A stretch of 64,000 nt of DNA from Lysobacter sp036697405 (GCF_036697405.1 NZ_JBAHWA010000001.1:558001-622000), one strand, 5' to 3'; positions 50,433 to 61,479 are shown, counted from the first letter of the stretch. Notes: a model not told the origin generated them from the sequence alone. A program made the numbers and translations.

Positions 50433-50993
50433 TCAGCGCTCGCCCGTATAGCTGACGTGCCAGGCCTTGCCCTTGTCGTCGACCATGCAGGCCCAGGGCG
50501 CGTTCGCGCCCGGCGCCTTGACCTGGACTCCAGTGCCGGCCTGGCTCCACTCGGCGCTGATCACCGACAGCTTGCCCGCATCGGTCTTCGCGGCCTTGGC
50601 GACCGCGGCCAGACAGGCCTTCTCGGCGACGGGGTGCGACCGGCGCGGCGCGGCCTTGGGCACGGCGGCGGCAGGCGGCACGGCCACATCGCCCGCCGTC
50701 AGCTGGCACACGCCATTGGCGCGATTCTTCCCCGTATACGACAGGCTGGGCCTGCCGCCGGAATCGACGGCGATCGACAGGGTGACGCCGGAGGCGGCGT
50801 CCTTGGCTTCGTAGTAGTTGTCGTTGAAACGCTTGAGTTTGGCCTGCTTGCCGTTGACGTACACCGGACCGCCCTGGCCGGCGCGCACGGACAGCTTGCC
50901 CGGGCAGCTGCCGTCGAACTGCGGCAAGCCGGCGTGGGCATTGCACGCGAACAGCGACGCGGCGGCCGCGGCGGGGACGAGGATCCATTTCAT
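50433..50993 (-). CDS. Secreted protein of unknown function
   Basis: 186 residues from MKWILVPAAAAASLFACNAH, a signal peptide cut near AHAG. Two beta-rich parts are joined by an Ala/Pro linker: the first with GSCPGKLSVRAGQGGPVYVN and RFNDNYYEAKDAASGVTLSI, the second with KACLAAVAKAAKTDAGKLSV and ANAPWACMVDDKGKAWHVSY. Each has two cysteines that may pair. No family recognised. It stands alone; the CPBP gene lies 143 bases upstream on the same strand. Confidence 0.75.
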   Translation of the reverse strand: MKWILVPAAAAASLFACNAHAGLPQFDGSCPGKLSVRAGQGGPVYVNGKQAKLKRFNDNYYEAKDAASGVTLSIAVDSGGRPSLSYTGKNRANGVCQLTAGDVAVPPAAAVPKAAPRRSHPVAEKACLAAVAKAAKTDAGKLSVISAEWSQAGTGVQVKAPGANAPWACMVDDKGKAWHVSYTGER

Positions 50994-51136
50994 GGCGAAA
51001 ACTCCGTGGTTTGGGGGAGCGCGCCGCAATCGAAGGCGCGAGCGGCGGATGATGCGCCCTCGCCCGCCAACGAGACCCGAATACCGGAATCGCCGGGGCG
51101 ACACGGCTTTGAGCGCGCCGATCCCGGCCCGCCCGC

Positions 51137-51892
51137 TTATGCGGCGCCCGCCCCCAGCCAAAGGCCCAGGCCGAACATCGACCAGTCGTTGATCGCGTGC
51201 GCGCCGAACGATACCCACAGGTTCCGGCTCTTGAGATAGGCCAAGCTCAGCACCAGGCGCGCGCTGCCGATCACCACCAGGCACTGGACCAGGTTCCAGT
51301 CGTAGGTCGGCAGATGCGCCGCGCCGAACCACAGCGCCGACAGCAGCCACGCGCACAGCAGCGCGCGCGAACGCGGCCAGGCCAGCTTGCGATGGAACAA
51401 CCAGGCCAGGGCCAGCAAAGGCAGGATGCTCAGCACTTCCTCGCCGAACAATTGCGGCAGGGTCCTGAGAAAGAACAGCAGCCGTTCGTCGCCGGTCTGC
51501 CCGGCCAGCAAGGCGAACGCCGGATTGCGGGCGGCGTCGAACAGCTTCAGCACCGTCGCGCCGATCAGCACGGTGACGACGATATTGAGCAAGGCGAATC
51601 CGAACATCCACAGCAGCTCCCGCCAGCCGACGCGGCGAAAGACGGCGGTCCAGTGGCGCCCCGCGACCATGCGCAGGCCCAGCATCGGGATCGCGAAGAA
51701 CGCGACCGCCGGAACGAACCGGCCCCAGCCATCGCGCAACAGCGGCAGGGGTGCGATCAGCACCGCGAAGCCGAGCGCGACCGTGGCCATCAGGAACCAC
51801 CACCGCGCACCGGAGATCGCGACGGGCCGGTCGTCGTAGTACGGAAGATCCGATCCGGCGGGCATAGCCTGGGCGGCCGCAGCGTTCTTCAT
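51137..51892 (-). CDS. CPBP (CAAX-protease-like) membrane protein
   Basis: 251 residues with about seven or eight membrane segments. Motifs of CPBP/Abi glutamic membrane proteases: E151-E152 (LFGEEVLSILPLL), F189xxxH193 (WFGAAHLPTY) and H232xxxD236 (SFGAHAINDW). The arginine usual in motif 1 (EExxxR) is not present, so activity is uncertain. Members act in protein processing or in bacteriocin self-immunity. The substrate cannot be inferred from the neighbours. Confidence 0.82.
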   Translation of the reverse strand: MKNAAAAQAMPAGSDLPYYDDRPVAISGARWWFLMATVALGFAVLIAPLPLLRDGWGRFVPAVAFFAIPMLGLRMVAGRHWTAVFRRVGWRELLWMFGFALLNIVVTVLIGATVLKLFDAARNPAFALLAGQTGDERLLFFLRTLPQLFGEEVLSILPLLALAWLFHRKLAWPRSRALLCAWLLSALWFGAAHLPTYDWNLVQCLVVIGSARLVLSLAYLKSRNLWVSFGAHAINDWSMFGLGLWLGAGAA

Positions 51893-52118
51893 GGGAGCTC
51901 CTGCAGCACTACGGCCGGACAGACCGGGCGGAAACCTGCTGCGCAGCAGTATGCCCGGTGCGTGGCGTCATCCACGGCAAGCACCGGCAACAACGCCGGC
52001 GGGAGTCGGGGTCGGAATCCATCGCCCGGGGCCCGTCTCGGACGCAGGCCGAGCCAGGCTCGGGCCGCGCCCGCCGCCGGCATTCGCCGCCCGTTCGCTG
52101 CGCTGTGCTCCTTTCGGG

Positions 52119-52430
52119 CTAAGGCAGCGTGAACTTGCGCGTTACGCGCAAGGGCCAGATCGACGTGAACTGGGCGCCGCCGACCAGACGGAACGCCGCC
52201 GATACGCCCTGCACCACTCCCGCCTGCTCCAGCACGTTGCGTGCGCGCCGGAAGGCCTGGCGCGGATCGGCCGTGGTCATGAACAGATTGATCTCCTTCG
52301 GGCTGGTGTCGTAGCCCTCCAGTTCCACCGTGTCGCCCAGGACCTGCTTGAGCTCGCTTTCGATCGTGGCGAGGAAGGCTTCGTCTGCGAGCGACTTGCG
52401 CCACAGCTTGATGACGAGTTGATAGTCCAT
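52119..52430 (-). CDS. Small soluble protein of unknown function
   Basis: 103 residues from MDYQLVIKLWRKSLADEAFL. Alternating helix and strand (FLATIESELKQVLGDTVELE, EINLFMTTADPRQAFRRARN, VLEQAGVVQGVSAAFRL) suggest a ferredoxin-like alpha+beta fold. No signal peptide. I do not recognise the family. It is isolated, with 226 bases to the CPBP gene and 340 bases to the divergent glucan synthase. Confidence 0.7.
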   Translation of the reverse strand: MDYQLVIKLWRKSLADEAFLATIESELKQVLGDTVELEGYDTSPKEINLFMTTADPRQAFRRARNVLEQAGVVQGVSAAFRLVGGAQFTSIWPLRVTRKFTLP

Positions 52431-52770
52431 TGCGCCATTGTAGCCCCTGACCGCATGCGGCTCGCCGGCCGCGGCGGAAACGCAGCGGATGCACAGACGC
52501 CGCCGCCCCGGACAGCGTCTGGCGATGGCTGTCCCTCGGGCAGTGCGTCGCATCGGCGGCATTCCCCGTCTACGGCGTCGTGCCCGGCAACTGGGTGCTC
52601 ATCGTCGCCGACCGCCGCGTGCACCGACGACCATCGCGGATCGGGCACGAACGGTGATCGGCCACCGGTCGCGACGCTGAACCTCGTCGCACGATCGCGC
52701 TTTCACCTTGCTGTTTCGATCGTCGTGCAATGATGGTCTACCGGCACGCACGCCTCTTGTTTGGTTTCCG
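52431..52770. other. Intergenic region before the cyclic glucan synthase
   Basis: 340 bases. I see no gene, repeat or convincing promoter in it. It must carry promoters for the divergent 52430 and 52771 genes. Confidence 0.55.
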
Positions 52771-55700
52771 ATGCCTCAGCTGTGGAGGATGTTCAGCCGT
52801 TGGCTACGCTTACGCAGGCGTTGGTGGCGCTGGCGACGTGCAGCCGCACCGAGCGCGCTGCAGGTCGAAGGCCCCCTGCGATCGCAACTGTTCAATGCCG
52901 AGCAGATGGAGTCGCACGGCAAACTGCTGGCACGCACCCATCGCGTGCATGCGCGTGCCGGGCCCGAACGGCTGCTGGACCGGCTGGAAGAGAACGAAGG
53001 GCTGCTCGACGATGCCTACACCCTGTTGACCCGGATGGTCCAGGACGACATGCGCATCACCCCGGCCGGCGAATGGCTGCTGGACAATTACTACCTGATC
53101 GAAGAACAGATCCACACGGCCCGCCGGCACCTTCCCAAAGGCTACAGTCGGCAGTTGCCCTCATTGAGCCAGGGCGCCTCGACCGGCCTGCCGCGCGTCT
53201 ACGATCTGTCGCTGGAAGCCATCGCGCACGGCGACGGCCGCATCGACGGCGAAACCATCAGCCGCTTCGTCGCGGCCTATCAATCGATCACGCCGCTGAA
53301 GCTGGGCGAACTGTGGGCCATACCGATCATGTTGCGGCTGGCTCTGATCGACAACCTGCGGCGCATGGCGGTGCGGGTGATGCGCGATGGCGCCGACCAT
53401 AGGCTCGCGAACGAATGGGCCAGTCTGCTGAACGAAACCGCCGCGGACAATCCCAAGAACGTGGTGCTGGCGGTGGCCGACATGGCGCGATCCGGACCGC
53501 CGCTATCCGGGGCCTTCGTCTCCGAGCTGACGCGCGGCTTGCAGGGCCGCGGCGCGGTGTTCTCGATGCCGATCACCTGGTTGGAACAGTGGGTCGTCGA
53601 CGGCGGCCACAGCATCGAGGAGCTGGTGCACCTGGAAAGCCAGCAACAGGCCGCCGACCAGGTATCGATCAGCAACAGCATCGGCAGCCTGCGTTTTCTG
53701 GCCAATATGGATTGGCGCGAGTTCGTGGAGAACATGAGCGTGGTCGAGCGCCGTCTGCGCGAAGACCCGGTCGGCGTCTATGCCCTGATGGATTTCAACA
53801 CCCGCGACAGCTACCGCCATGTGGTGGAGAAGATGGCGCGTCTCAGCGGCGCCAGCGAGCAGGAGGTCGTGGACATCGTGCTGCAGCTGGCCCGATCGGG
53901 CGCGGCGGCGGGCGCGGCCGGCGACAGCCAGGCGCACGTCGGCTATTACCTGGTCGACGACGGGGTGGCGCAAACCCGGGCCGCGGTGGCCGCATCGGGA
54001 CCGTCGCGTCGGCCGATCCGTCTGCGCCCTGCGCGTATTCCCTTGCCTGCCTATCTGGCTCCGATCGCCGCGATCACCGCGCTGTTCGCCTGGGGCCTGT
54101 TGTCCGAGGGCTCGGGCATCCCCCCGGCAACGCCGCTGTGGCTGCTGGCGACGTTGGCGGTAGCGGCTTTCAGCGAGTTGGGCATCGCCCTGGTCAACTG
54201 GGCGGCCACCTTGCTGGTGGCGCCGCGGCCCCTGCCGCGAATGGATTTCTCCAAAGGCATTCCCGCCGATGCCCGGACCTTGGTGGTGGTGCCCAGCATG
54301 CTGGGCAGCGCCGATGGCGTGGACGGCCTGGTGGAGGGGCTGGAAGTGCGCTTCCTGGCCAATCGCGATCAGCACCTGCACTTCGCCCTATTGACCGATT
54401 TCCTCGATGCCGGCCAGCAAACCCTGCCCTCCGACGCGGTCCTGCTGGCGCGGGCCGCGCAACAGATCGAACTGCTCAATACCCGCTATGCCCCCGAAAG
54501 CGGCGACCTGTTCTTCCTGCTCCACCGCGCGCGCGAGTGGAATCCGCGCGAGGGCCGCTGGATGGGTCACGAACGCAAGCGCGGCAAGTTGGCCGCATTG
54601 AACCGATTGCTGCGCAGCGGTGCGCACGACGAATTCCTGCAGGTGAGCGGCAATACCGAAGTCCTCACCCAGGTGCGCTACGTGATCACCCTGGACACCG
54701 ACACCCGCCTGCCGCGCGATGCCGCCCGCGAATTCGTCGGCACCCTGGCGCATCCGCTGAATCGCGCCCGCTTCGACAGCCGCCAGCGTCGGGTCGTGCG
54801 CGGCTACGGCATCCTGCAACCCAGCGTCGGCACCAGCCAGAGTGGGCGCCGCAACACGCGCTATGCGCGCATGTTCGGCAACGAACCGGGCATCGACCCG
54901 TACACCCGCACCGTGTCGGACGTGTATCAGGACCTGTTCGGCGAGGGCTCCTTCGTCGGCAAGGGCATCTACGACGTGGACGCGTTCGAGTCGGCGCTGG
55001 CGCAGCGTTTCCCGGACAACCGCATCCTAAGCCACGACCTGTTGGAAGGCTGCTACGCGCGTGCGGGCCTGGTCAGCGACGTGCGCCTGTTCGAGGACTA
55101 CCCCTCGCGTTACGCGGCCGACGTGAAACGGCGCTACCGCTGGATACGCGGGGATTGGCAGCTGCTGCCCTGGCTGTTGCCCTGGGTGCCGCGCGCTCAT
55201 GGCGGCTACGAGCGCAACCCCTTGTCGTGGCTGTCGCGCGGCAAGCTGCTGGACAACCTGCGCCGTAGCCTGGTGCCGGTGGCCGCCACGGCCCTGTTGC
55301 TGCTGGGCTGGCTGTTCTCGCCGCAGCCGCTGGCCTGGACGGCGTGGCTGATCGGCCTGTGGCTGTTGCCCGTATTGGTGCCGGCGCTGCGCGATGCCTT
55401 CGCCGTCCCGGTGGACATGCCGCTGGAGGCGCATCTGCTGCGTGTGGGCAAATCCACTTTGCGCCAGCTGCAGCGCGCCCTGGTCCAGATCGCCTGCCTA
55501 CCCTACGAAGCCCTGCTGAGCCTGGGCGCGATCGCACGCACGCTATGGCGGCTGACGATCAGCCGCCGTCATCTGTTGCAATGGAATCCCTCCAGCGAGG
55601 TCGAACGCAGCCTGGGCAGCGGCATGAGCGCGGAACTGCGCGGCATGGCCGCGGCGCCATTGTTCGCCATCGCCGCGGCGATACTGCTTGCGATCGTCCA

Positions 55701-58700
55701 GCCGTCGGCGCTGTGGATAGCCGCGCCCTGGCTGGGCCTGTGGTTGCTGTCGCCGGCCCTCATGGCCTGGCTGGGCCAGCAGCCCGCACAGCACGACGCC
55801 GACCTGTCCGCTTCGCAGTTGGCGTTCCTGGGCCGCCTGGCGCGCCGCACCTGGGGCTTCTTCGAAACCTACGTCCGTGCCGAGGACCATTGGCTGCCAC
55901 CGGACAACGTGCAGGAACATCCCGCCTTGGTGGTCGCGCGGCGCACCTCGCCGACCAACATCGGCCTGTCGCTGCTGGCCAACCTGTCGGCCTACGACTT
56001 CGGCTATCTGCAGATGGACCGCGCGATGGAACGCACGCGCCGCGTATTCGCCACCCTGGAAACGCTGCCGCGCCATCGCGGGCATTTCTACAACTGGTAC
56101 GACACCGAGACGCTGCAACCGTTGCCGCCGCGCTACATTTCCACCGTCGACAGCGGCAACCTCGCCGGGCACCTGCTGACCCTGCGCCAGGGGCTGCTGG
56201 CGCTGGCCGACGAACCGGTGCTGGCGCCCGCCACCTTCGCGGGACTGGCCGATACGCTCGGCGTGCTGGAAGAAGGCCATCGCGCCGCGGGCCATACCGA
56301 CGAAGCGCTCGGCCGCAGCCTGTCCGCCTTCCGCGACGCCCTCGATCCGGCGCTCGCGCGGGCGCCGGCGACGGTGCGCGAAGCGCTGGCCATGCTGACG
56401 CGGTTGAGCGCGCACGCCGACGACATCCTGGCCGCCTGGCCCGCGAGCGAGGATCCGAACGCAGCCCGTTGGGCCGCTGCCCTCGCCGATGCCTGCCGAT
56501 CCGCGCAGGCCGAACTGCGGTTCTTCGGCCTGGGCCCGGCGCCGTCGGACGCGACCGATGCCGACGCGGCCGCCGACGAACGTATCCCCACCCTGCGCGA
56601 GTTGCAGTCGCGATCGTCCGACCCCGAGGCGCAGGCGCGCGCTCGCGCGCGCGTCCACGAACTGGAGCGGCTGGCGCATGTCGCCGGCCAGTTCTCGCTG
56701 ATGGAGTACGAGTTCCTGTACGACCGCGCGCGCCACCTGCTGTCGATCGGCTACAACCTGGACGAACACCGCCTGGATACCGGCTACTACGACCTGCTGG
56801 CGTCGGAGGCGCGGCTGTGCAGCTTCGTGGCCATCGCCCAGGGCAAGCTTCCGCAGGAAAGCTGGTTCGCGCTCGGGCGCCTGCTGACCGAAGTCAACGG
56901 CGACGCCACGCTGCTGTCGTGGAGCGGCTCGATGTTCGAGTACCTGATGCCGCAACTGGTGATGCCCAGCTATCCGGATACCCTGCTCGACCAGACCTCG
57001 CGCCATGCGGTGGAGGCGCAGATCGCGCACGGCCTGGAGCGCGCGGTGCCCTGGGGCGTGTCCGAGTCCGGCTACAACACCGTCGATGCGCGCATGAACT
57101 ATCAATACCGCGCGTTCGGCGTCCCCGGGCTCGGGCTCAAGCGCGGCCTGGGCCAGGACCTGGTGATCGCGCCCTACGCCAGCATGATGGCCTTGATGGT
57201 CGCGCCGGAAGCCGCCTGTCAGAACCTGCAGCACCTGACCGCCCTGGGCTTCGGCGGCGAACTCGGCTTGTACGAAGCCATCGACTACACCCCCGCGCGG
57301 GTGCCGCACGGCCAGGAATACGTGGTCGTGCGCTCCTTCATGGCCCACCATCAGGGCATGGGCTTGCTGGCCTTGGACCATTTGCTGCGCCAGCAACCGA
57401 TGCAGCGGCGCTTCGTCGCCGACCCCGAGTTCCAGGCCACGCTGCTGCTGCTGCAGGAGCGCATCCCGCATACCGGCGTGTTCCATCCTCACGAAGCCGA
57501 GACCCTGGGCGCGCGCGCCAGCGTCGGCGAGACCGAAACCCAACTGCGCATCTTCCGCAATCCCGACACGACGCGCCCGGCCGTGCAACTGCTGTCGAAC
57601 GGCCGCTACCACGGCTTGCTGACCAGCGCCGGCGGCGGCTACAGCCGGCAGCAGGAGATGGCGGTCACGCGCTGGCGCGAGGACGGCACCCGCGACCATT
57701 GGGGCAACTTCTGCTACCTGCGGGACGTCGACAGCGGCGAATTCTGGTCCGCCGCCCTGCAGCCGACCGGCGTTCCGGTGGAGCAGTACGAGGCGATCTT
57801 TTCCGATGCCAAGGCCGAGTTCCGCGGACGCAAGCGCGGCTACGACAGTCATCTGGAAATCGCGATCTCGGCCGAGGACGACATCGAGCTGCGCCGGCTG
57901 CGCCTGAGCAATCGCAGCCGGCACACGCGCACGATCGAGATCACCACCTATGCCGAAGTCGTGCTGGCCCCGGCCATCGCCGACGAGCTGCATCCGGCCT
58001 TCAGCAACCTGTTCGTGCAATCGGAGATCCTGAGGCCGAAACAGGCGCTGCTATGCACGCGGCGACCGCGTGCGCACGACGAAGTGCCGCCGTGGATGTT
58101 CCACCTGGTCGCGGTGCACGACGCCGACGTCGGCGCGATTTCCTACGAAACCGATCGTGCGCGTTTTCTGGGCCGCGGCAACACGCCGCGCACGCCGCGT
58201 GCGCTCTCGGCCGACGTAGCGCTGTCGGATTCCCAGGGTTCGGTGCTGGACCCGATCGTCGCCATCCGCTGCCGGATCGAGCTGGCGCCGCAGCAGACCG
58301 CGATGATCGACATGGTCTATGGCGTCGGCGCGGACCGGGACGCCTGCGTGGGACTGATCGAGAAATACCGCGACCGCCGCCTGGCCGACCGTGTGTTCGA
58401 TCTGGCCTGGACCCACAGCCAGGTGGTGCGGCGCCAGATCAACGCCTCCCAGGCCGATGCCCAGCTGTACGAGCGCCTGGCCGGGTTGATCGTCTACGCC
58501 CACCCCCTGTTGCGCGCCGACCCGGACGTGCTGCTGCAGAATCAACGCGGCCAATCCGGCTTGTGGGGGCATGCGATCTCCGGCGATCTACCGATCGTGC
58601 TGCTGCAGATCTCCGATGCCGACAACATCGAACTGGTAAGGCAGATGGTGCAGGCGCACGCCTATTGGCGGCTCAAGGGTTTGCGTGCCGATCTGGTGAT

Positions 58701-61479
58701 CTGGAACGAAAGCAAGGCCGGCTACCGCCAGCAGCTGCAGGACCAGATCCTGGGCATGGTCTCGGCCGATCCGGAAGCCAACCTATTGGACCGGCCCGGC
58801 GGCATCTTCGTGCGCCCGGCCCAACAGATGTCGCAGGAAGATCGCATCCTGCTGCAGTCGGTGGCGCGGGTTATCGTCAGCGATCAACGCGGCACCTTGG
58901 CCGCGCAAATCGGACGGCACGTGCCGCCCGAACGATCGGTGCCCGCGCTGCTGTCCGAAGCCGCCGAGGTGCCGCCCCCGGCAACGGACGCGAGCGCCGC
59001 TACCGGCCTGCCTCCGCCCCGGACCGACGCCAATGCGGAGGATGCCTGGCCGTTCGACGCGGTGAGCGAAGAATTCCAGTTCGACAACGGCACCGGTGCG
59101 TTCTCCGCCGATGGCCGCGAGTACGTAATCGTCTTGCGCGAGGGCGCGCCGACCCCCGCCCCTTGGTCCAACGTGATGGCCAACGCGAAACTCGGCACCG
59201 TGGTCAGCGAGAGTTCGCCGGGCTACACCTGGTTCGAGAACGCGCACGAGTTCCGCCTGACGCCCTGGCACAACGACCCGGTCGCGGACAGCGGCGGCGA
59301 GGCCTACTACCTGCGCGACGAGGACAGCGGGCGCCTGTGGTCGCCGATGCCGCTGCCCTGCCGCGGCCGCGGCGACTATCGGACCCGCCACGGCTTCGGC
59401 TACAGCGTCTACGAACACATCGAAGACGGCATCGCCAGCGAGCTATGGTTGTATGTGGACGTCGAGGAAGCGGTGAAGTTCTCGGTCTTGAAGCTGCGCA
59501 ACCTGTCCGGCCGCGCACGCCGGCTGTCCGTTACCGGCTACGTGGAATGGGTGCTCGGCGACCTGCGGGCGAAATCGCAGATGCACGTGGTCAGCGAACT
59601 GCAGGCCGACAGCGGCCTGCTGACCGCGCGTAACCCGTACAACACCGAGTTCAACGGGCGCGTCGCCTTTTTCGACACCGATGCCAACGGCTGCAGCTAC
59701 ACCGCCGACCGCACCGAGTTCCTGGGCCGCAACGGCAGCCTCGGCGCCCCCGCGGCAATGCGACGCGAGCGCCTGTCGGGCCGGCTGGGGGTGGCCCTGG
59801 ACCCCTGCGCCGCCATCCAGGTGCCGCTGAGCCTGGCCGACGGCGAGGAAACGGAAACGGTGTTCCGCCTGGGCATCGGCAAGGATCACGCCGAGGCCCT
59901 GAAACTGGCGACGCAACTGCGCGGCGCGCAGCGCGCCCACGACGCGCTGGACGCGGTGCGTATCCATTGGCACGGCCTGCTCTCGACCGTGCAAGTGAAA
60001 ACCCCGGACCCCGGCGTCGATGCCCTGGCCAACGGCTGGCTGCTCTACCAGACCTTGGCCTGTCGCTACATGGCGCGCAGCGGCTATTACCAGTCCGGTG
60101 GCGCCTTCGGTTTCCGCGATCAGCTCCAGGACACCATGGCGACCGTGCATGCCAAGCCGGCGCTGACACGCGAACACCTGCTGCTGTGCGCGGCGCACCA
60201 GTTCCCGCATGGCGACGTGCTGCATTGGTGGCACCCGCCGCAGGGACGCGGCGTGCGCACGCGCTGCTCGGACGATTATCTGTGGCTGCCGGTGGCGGCC
60301 TGCCGCTACCTGGAGGTCACCGGCGATGCCAGCGTGCTGGACGAGAACGTGCGGTTCATCGAAGGGCGCCCGGTCAACCCCGACGAAGAGTCCTACTACG
60401 ACATGCCGGTGGCGTCCTACCTGCAGCAGTCCTTCTACGATCACTGCGCACTCGCGCTGCGGCGCGGTTGCGGCCTGCTGGGCGAACGCGGCCTGCCGTT
60501 GATCGGCACGGGCGACTGGAACGACGGCATGAACCGGGTCGGCGACGCCGGGCGCGGCGAAAGCGTGTGGCTGGGCTTCTTTCTGTTCGACGCCCTGCGG
60601 CGTTTCGCGGACGTCGCCCAGGCGCGCAACGACGAGGCATTCGCCGAGTACTGCCGCGAACACGCGCAGCGCCTGCGCGATAACCTCGAAGCCCATGCTT
60701 GGGACGGGCAATGGTATCGCCGCGCCTGGTTCGACGACGGCTCGCCGCTGGGCTCCGCCCAGAGCGACGAATGCAGGATCGACTCCATTTCGCAAAGCTG
60801 GTCCGTGCTTTCCGGCGCAGCCGATCCGGTGCGCGCGCGCCAGGCCATGGATTCCCTCGACCAGCACCTGGTGCGGCGCGAAGCCGGGCTGATCCAGCTG
60901 CTGGAGCCGCCGTTCGACAAGACCGCCAAGGACCCGGGCTACATCCGCGGCTACGTGCCCGGCGTGCGCGAGAACGGCGGGCAGTACACGCATGCCGCGG
61001 TATGGGCGGCGATGGCGTTCGCCGCTCAGGGCGACGCGGCGCGGGCCTGGGACCTGGCCCATATGATCAATCCCATCCACCACGCCCTCAGCAGCGAGGA
61101 CGCCGCGCGTTACAAGGTAGAACCCTACGTGCTGGCCGCCGACGTATACGGGGTGCCGCCGCATGTGGGGCGCGGCGGATGGACCTGGTACACCGGTTCC
61201 GCCGGCTGGATGTATCGCTTGTTGACCGAATCTCTGCTGGGCCTGCAGCGCAGCGGCGACCGTCTGTCCCTGAAACCCTGCCTGCCCGCCGGCTGGCCTG
61301 AATACCGGATGCAGTACCGCCATGGCACCAGCCTGTACTCGATCCTGGTACGGCAGCGCGATGCGGGGCCGGCACTGTTGCAATTGGACGGCGTCGAACA
61401 GCCGGATTTCGCGTTCGCGCTCGTCGACGACGGCGCCGTGCATCGGATCGAAGCTCACTGGCCGCGCTCGCCAGCATGA
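52771..61479 (+). CDS. ndvB: Cyclic beta-1,2-glucan synthase (NdvB/ChvB type)
   Basis: 2,902 residues from ATG 52771 (MPQLWRMFSRWLRLRRRWWR); 52708 and 52789 are other possible starts, none with a strong ribosome site. It has the plan and length of rhizobial NdvB/ChvB (about 2,830). A cytosolic N-terminus is followed by membrane segments near 425-485, a GT84-type transferase with VITLDTDTRLPRDAAREFVG near 640 and RYRWIRGDWQ near 790, more membrane segments near 835-873 and 960-1003, a glycoamylase-like domain (about 1020-1500), and C-terminal carbohydrate-binding and GH94 phosphorylase-like domains with GTGDWNDGMNRVG near 2580. It builds, cyclises and trims beta-1,2-glucan from UDP-glucose; the product goes to the periplasm and serves osmoadaptation and host interaction. 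Confidence 0.93.
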   Translation: MPQLWRMFSRWLRLRRRWWRWRRAAAPSALQVEGPLRSQLFNAEQMESHGKLLARTHRVHARAGPERLLDRLEENEGLLDDAYTLLTRMVQDDMRITPAGEWLLDNYYLIEEQIHTARRHLPKGYSRQLPSLSQGASTGLPRVYDLSLEAIAHGDGRIDGETISRFVAAYQSITPLKLGELWAIPIMLRLALIDNLRRMAVRVMRDGADHRLANEWASLLNETAADNPKNVVLAVADMARSGPPLSGAFVSELTRGLQGRGAVFSMPITWLEQWVVDGGHSIEELVHLESQQQAADQVSISNSIGSLRFLANMDWREFVENMSVVERRLREDPVGVYALMDFNTRDSYRHVVEKMARLSGASEQEVVDIVLQLARSGAAAGAAGDSQAHVGYYLVDDGVAQTRAAVAASGPSRRPIRLRPARIPLPAYLAPIAAITALFAWGLLSEGSGIPPATPLWLLATLAVAAFSELGIALVNWAATLLVAPRPLPRMDFSKGIPADARTLVVVPSMLGSADGVDGLVEGLEVRFLANRDQHLHFALLTDFLDAGQQTLPSDAVLLARAAQQIELLNTRYAPESGDLFFLLHRAREWNPREGRWMGHERKRGKLAALNRLLRSGAHDEFLQVSGNTEVLTQVRYVITLDTDTRLPRDAAREFVGTLAHPLNRARFDSRQRRVVRGYGILQPSVGTSQSGRRNTRYARMFGNEPGIDPYTRTVSDVYQDLFGEGSFVGKGIYDVDAFESALAQRFPDNRILSHDLLEGCYARAGLVSDVRLFEDYPSRYAADVKRRYRWIRGDWQLLPWLLPWVPRAHGGYERNPLSWLSRGKLLDNLRRSLVPVAATALLLLGWLFSPQPLAWTAWLIGLWLLPVLVPALRDAFAVPVDMPLEAHLLRVGKSTLRQLQRALVQIACLPYEALLSLGAIARTLWRLTISRRHLLQWNPSSEVERSLGSGMSAELRGMAAAPLFAIAAAILLAIVQPSALWIAAPWLGLWLLSPALMAWLGQQPAQHDADLSASQLAFLGRLARRTWGFFETYVRAEDHWLPPDNVQEHPALVVARRTSPTNIGLSLLANLSAYDFGYLQMDRAMERTRRVFATLETLPRHRGHFYNWYDTETLQPLPPRYISTVDSGNLAGHLLTLRQGLLALADEPVLAPATFAGLADTLGVLEEGHRAAGHTDEALGRSLSAFRDALDPALARAPATVREALAMLTRLSAHADDILAAWPASEDPNAARWAAALADACRSAQAELRFFGLGPAPSDATDADAAADERIPTLRELQSRSSDPEAQARARARVHELERLAHVAGQFSLMEYEFLYDRARHLLSIGYNLDEHRLDTGYYDLLASEARLCSFVAIAQGKLPQESWFALGRLLTEVNGDATLLSWSGSMFEYLMPQLVMPSYPDTLLDQTSRHAVEAQIAHGLERAVPWGVSESGYNTVDARMNYQYRAFGVPGLGLKRGLGQDLVIAPYASMMALMVAPEAACQNLQHLTALGFGGELGLYEAIDYTPARVPHGQEYVVVRSFMAHHQGMGLLALDHLLRQQPMQRRFVADPEFQATLLLLQERIPHTGVFHPHEAETLGARASVGETETQLRIFRNPDTTRPAVQLLSNGRYHGLLTSAGGGYSRQQEMAVTRWREDGTRDHWGNFCYLRDVDSGEFWSAALQPTGVPVEQYEAIFSDAKAEFRGRKRGYDSHLEIAISAEDDIELRRLRLSNRSRHTRTIEITTYAEVVLAPAIADELHPAFSNLFVQSEILRPKQALLCTRRPRAHDEVPPWMFHLVAVHDADVGAISYETDRARFLGRGNTPRTPRALSADVALSDSQGSVLDPIVAIRCRIELAPQQTAMIDMVYGVGADRDACVGLIEKYRDRRLADRVFDLAWTHSQVVRRQINASQADAQLYERLAGLIVYAHPLLRADPDVLLQNQRGQSGLWGHAISGDLPIVLLQISDADNIELVRQMVQAHAYWRLKGLRADLVIWNESKAGYRQQLQDQILGMVSADPEANLLDRPGGIFVRPAQQMSQEDRILLQSVARVIVSDQRGTLAAQIGRHVPPERSVPALLSEAAEVPPPATDASAATGLPPPRTDANAEDAWPFDAVSEEFQFDNGTGAFSADGREYVIVLREGAPTPAPWSNVMANAKLGTVVSESSPGYTWFENAHEFRLTPWHNDPVADSGGEAYYLRDEDSGRLWSPMPLPCRGRGDYRTRHGFGYSVYEHIEDGIASELWLYVDVEEAVKFSVLKLRNLSGRARRLSVTGYVEWVLGDLRAKSQMHVVSELQADSGLLTARNPYNTEFNGRVAFFDTDANGCSYTADRTEFLGRNGSLGAPAAMRRERLSGRLGVALDPCAAIQVPLSLADGEETETVFRLGIGKDHAEALKLATQLRGAQRAHDALDAVRIHWHGLLSTVQVKTPDPGVDALANGWLLYQTLACRYMARSGYYQSGGAFGFRDQLQDTMATVHAKPALTREHLLLCAAHQFPHGDVLHWWHPPQGRGVRTRCSDDYLWLPVAACRYLEVTGDASVLDENVRFIEGRPVNPDEESYYDMPVASYLQQSFYDHCALALRRGCGLLGERGLPLIGTGDWNDGMNRVGDAGRGESVWLGFFLFDALRRFADVAQARNDEAFAEYCREHAQRLRDNLEAHAWDGQWYRRAWFDDGSPLGSAQSDECRIDSISQSWSVLSGAADPVRARQAMDSLDQHLVRREAGLIQLLEPPFDKTAKDPGYIRGYVPGVRENGGQYTHAAVWAAMAFAAQGDAARAWDLAHMINPIHHALSSEDAARYKVEPYVLAADVYGVPPHVGRGGWTWYTGSAGWMYRLLTESLLGLQRSGDRLSLKPCLPAGWPEYRMQYRHGTSLYSILVRQRDAGPALLQLDGVEQPDFAFALVDDGAVHRIEAHWPRSPA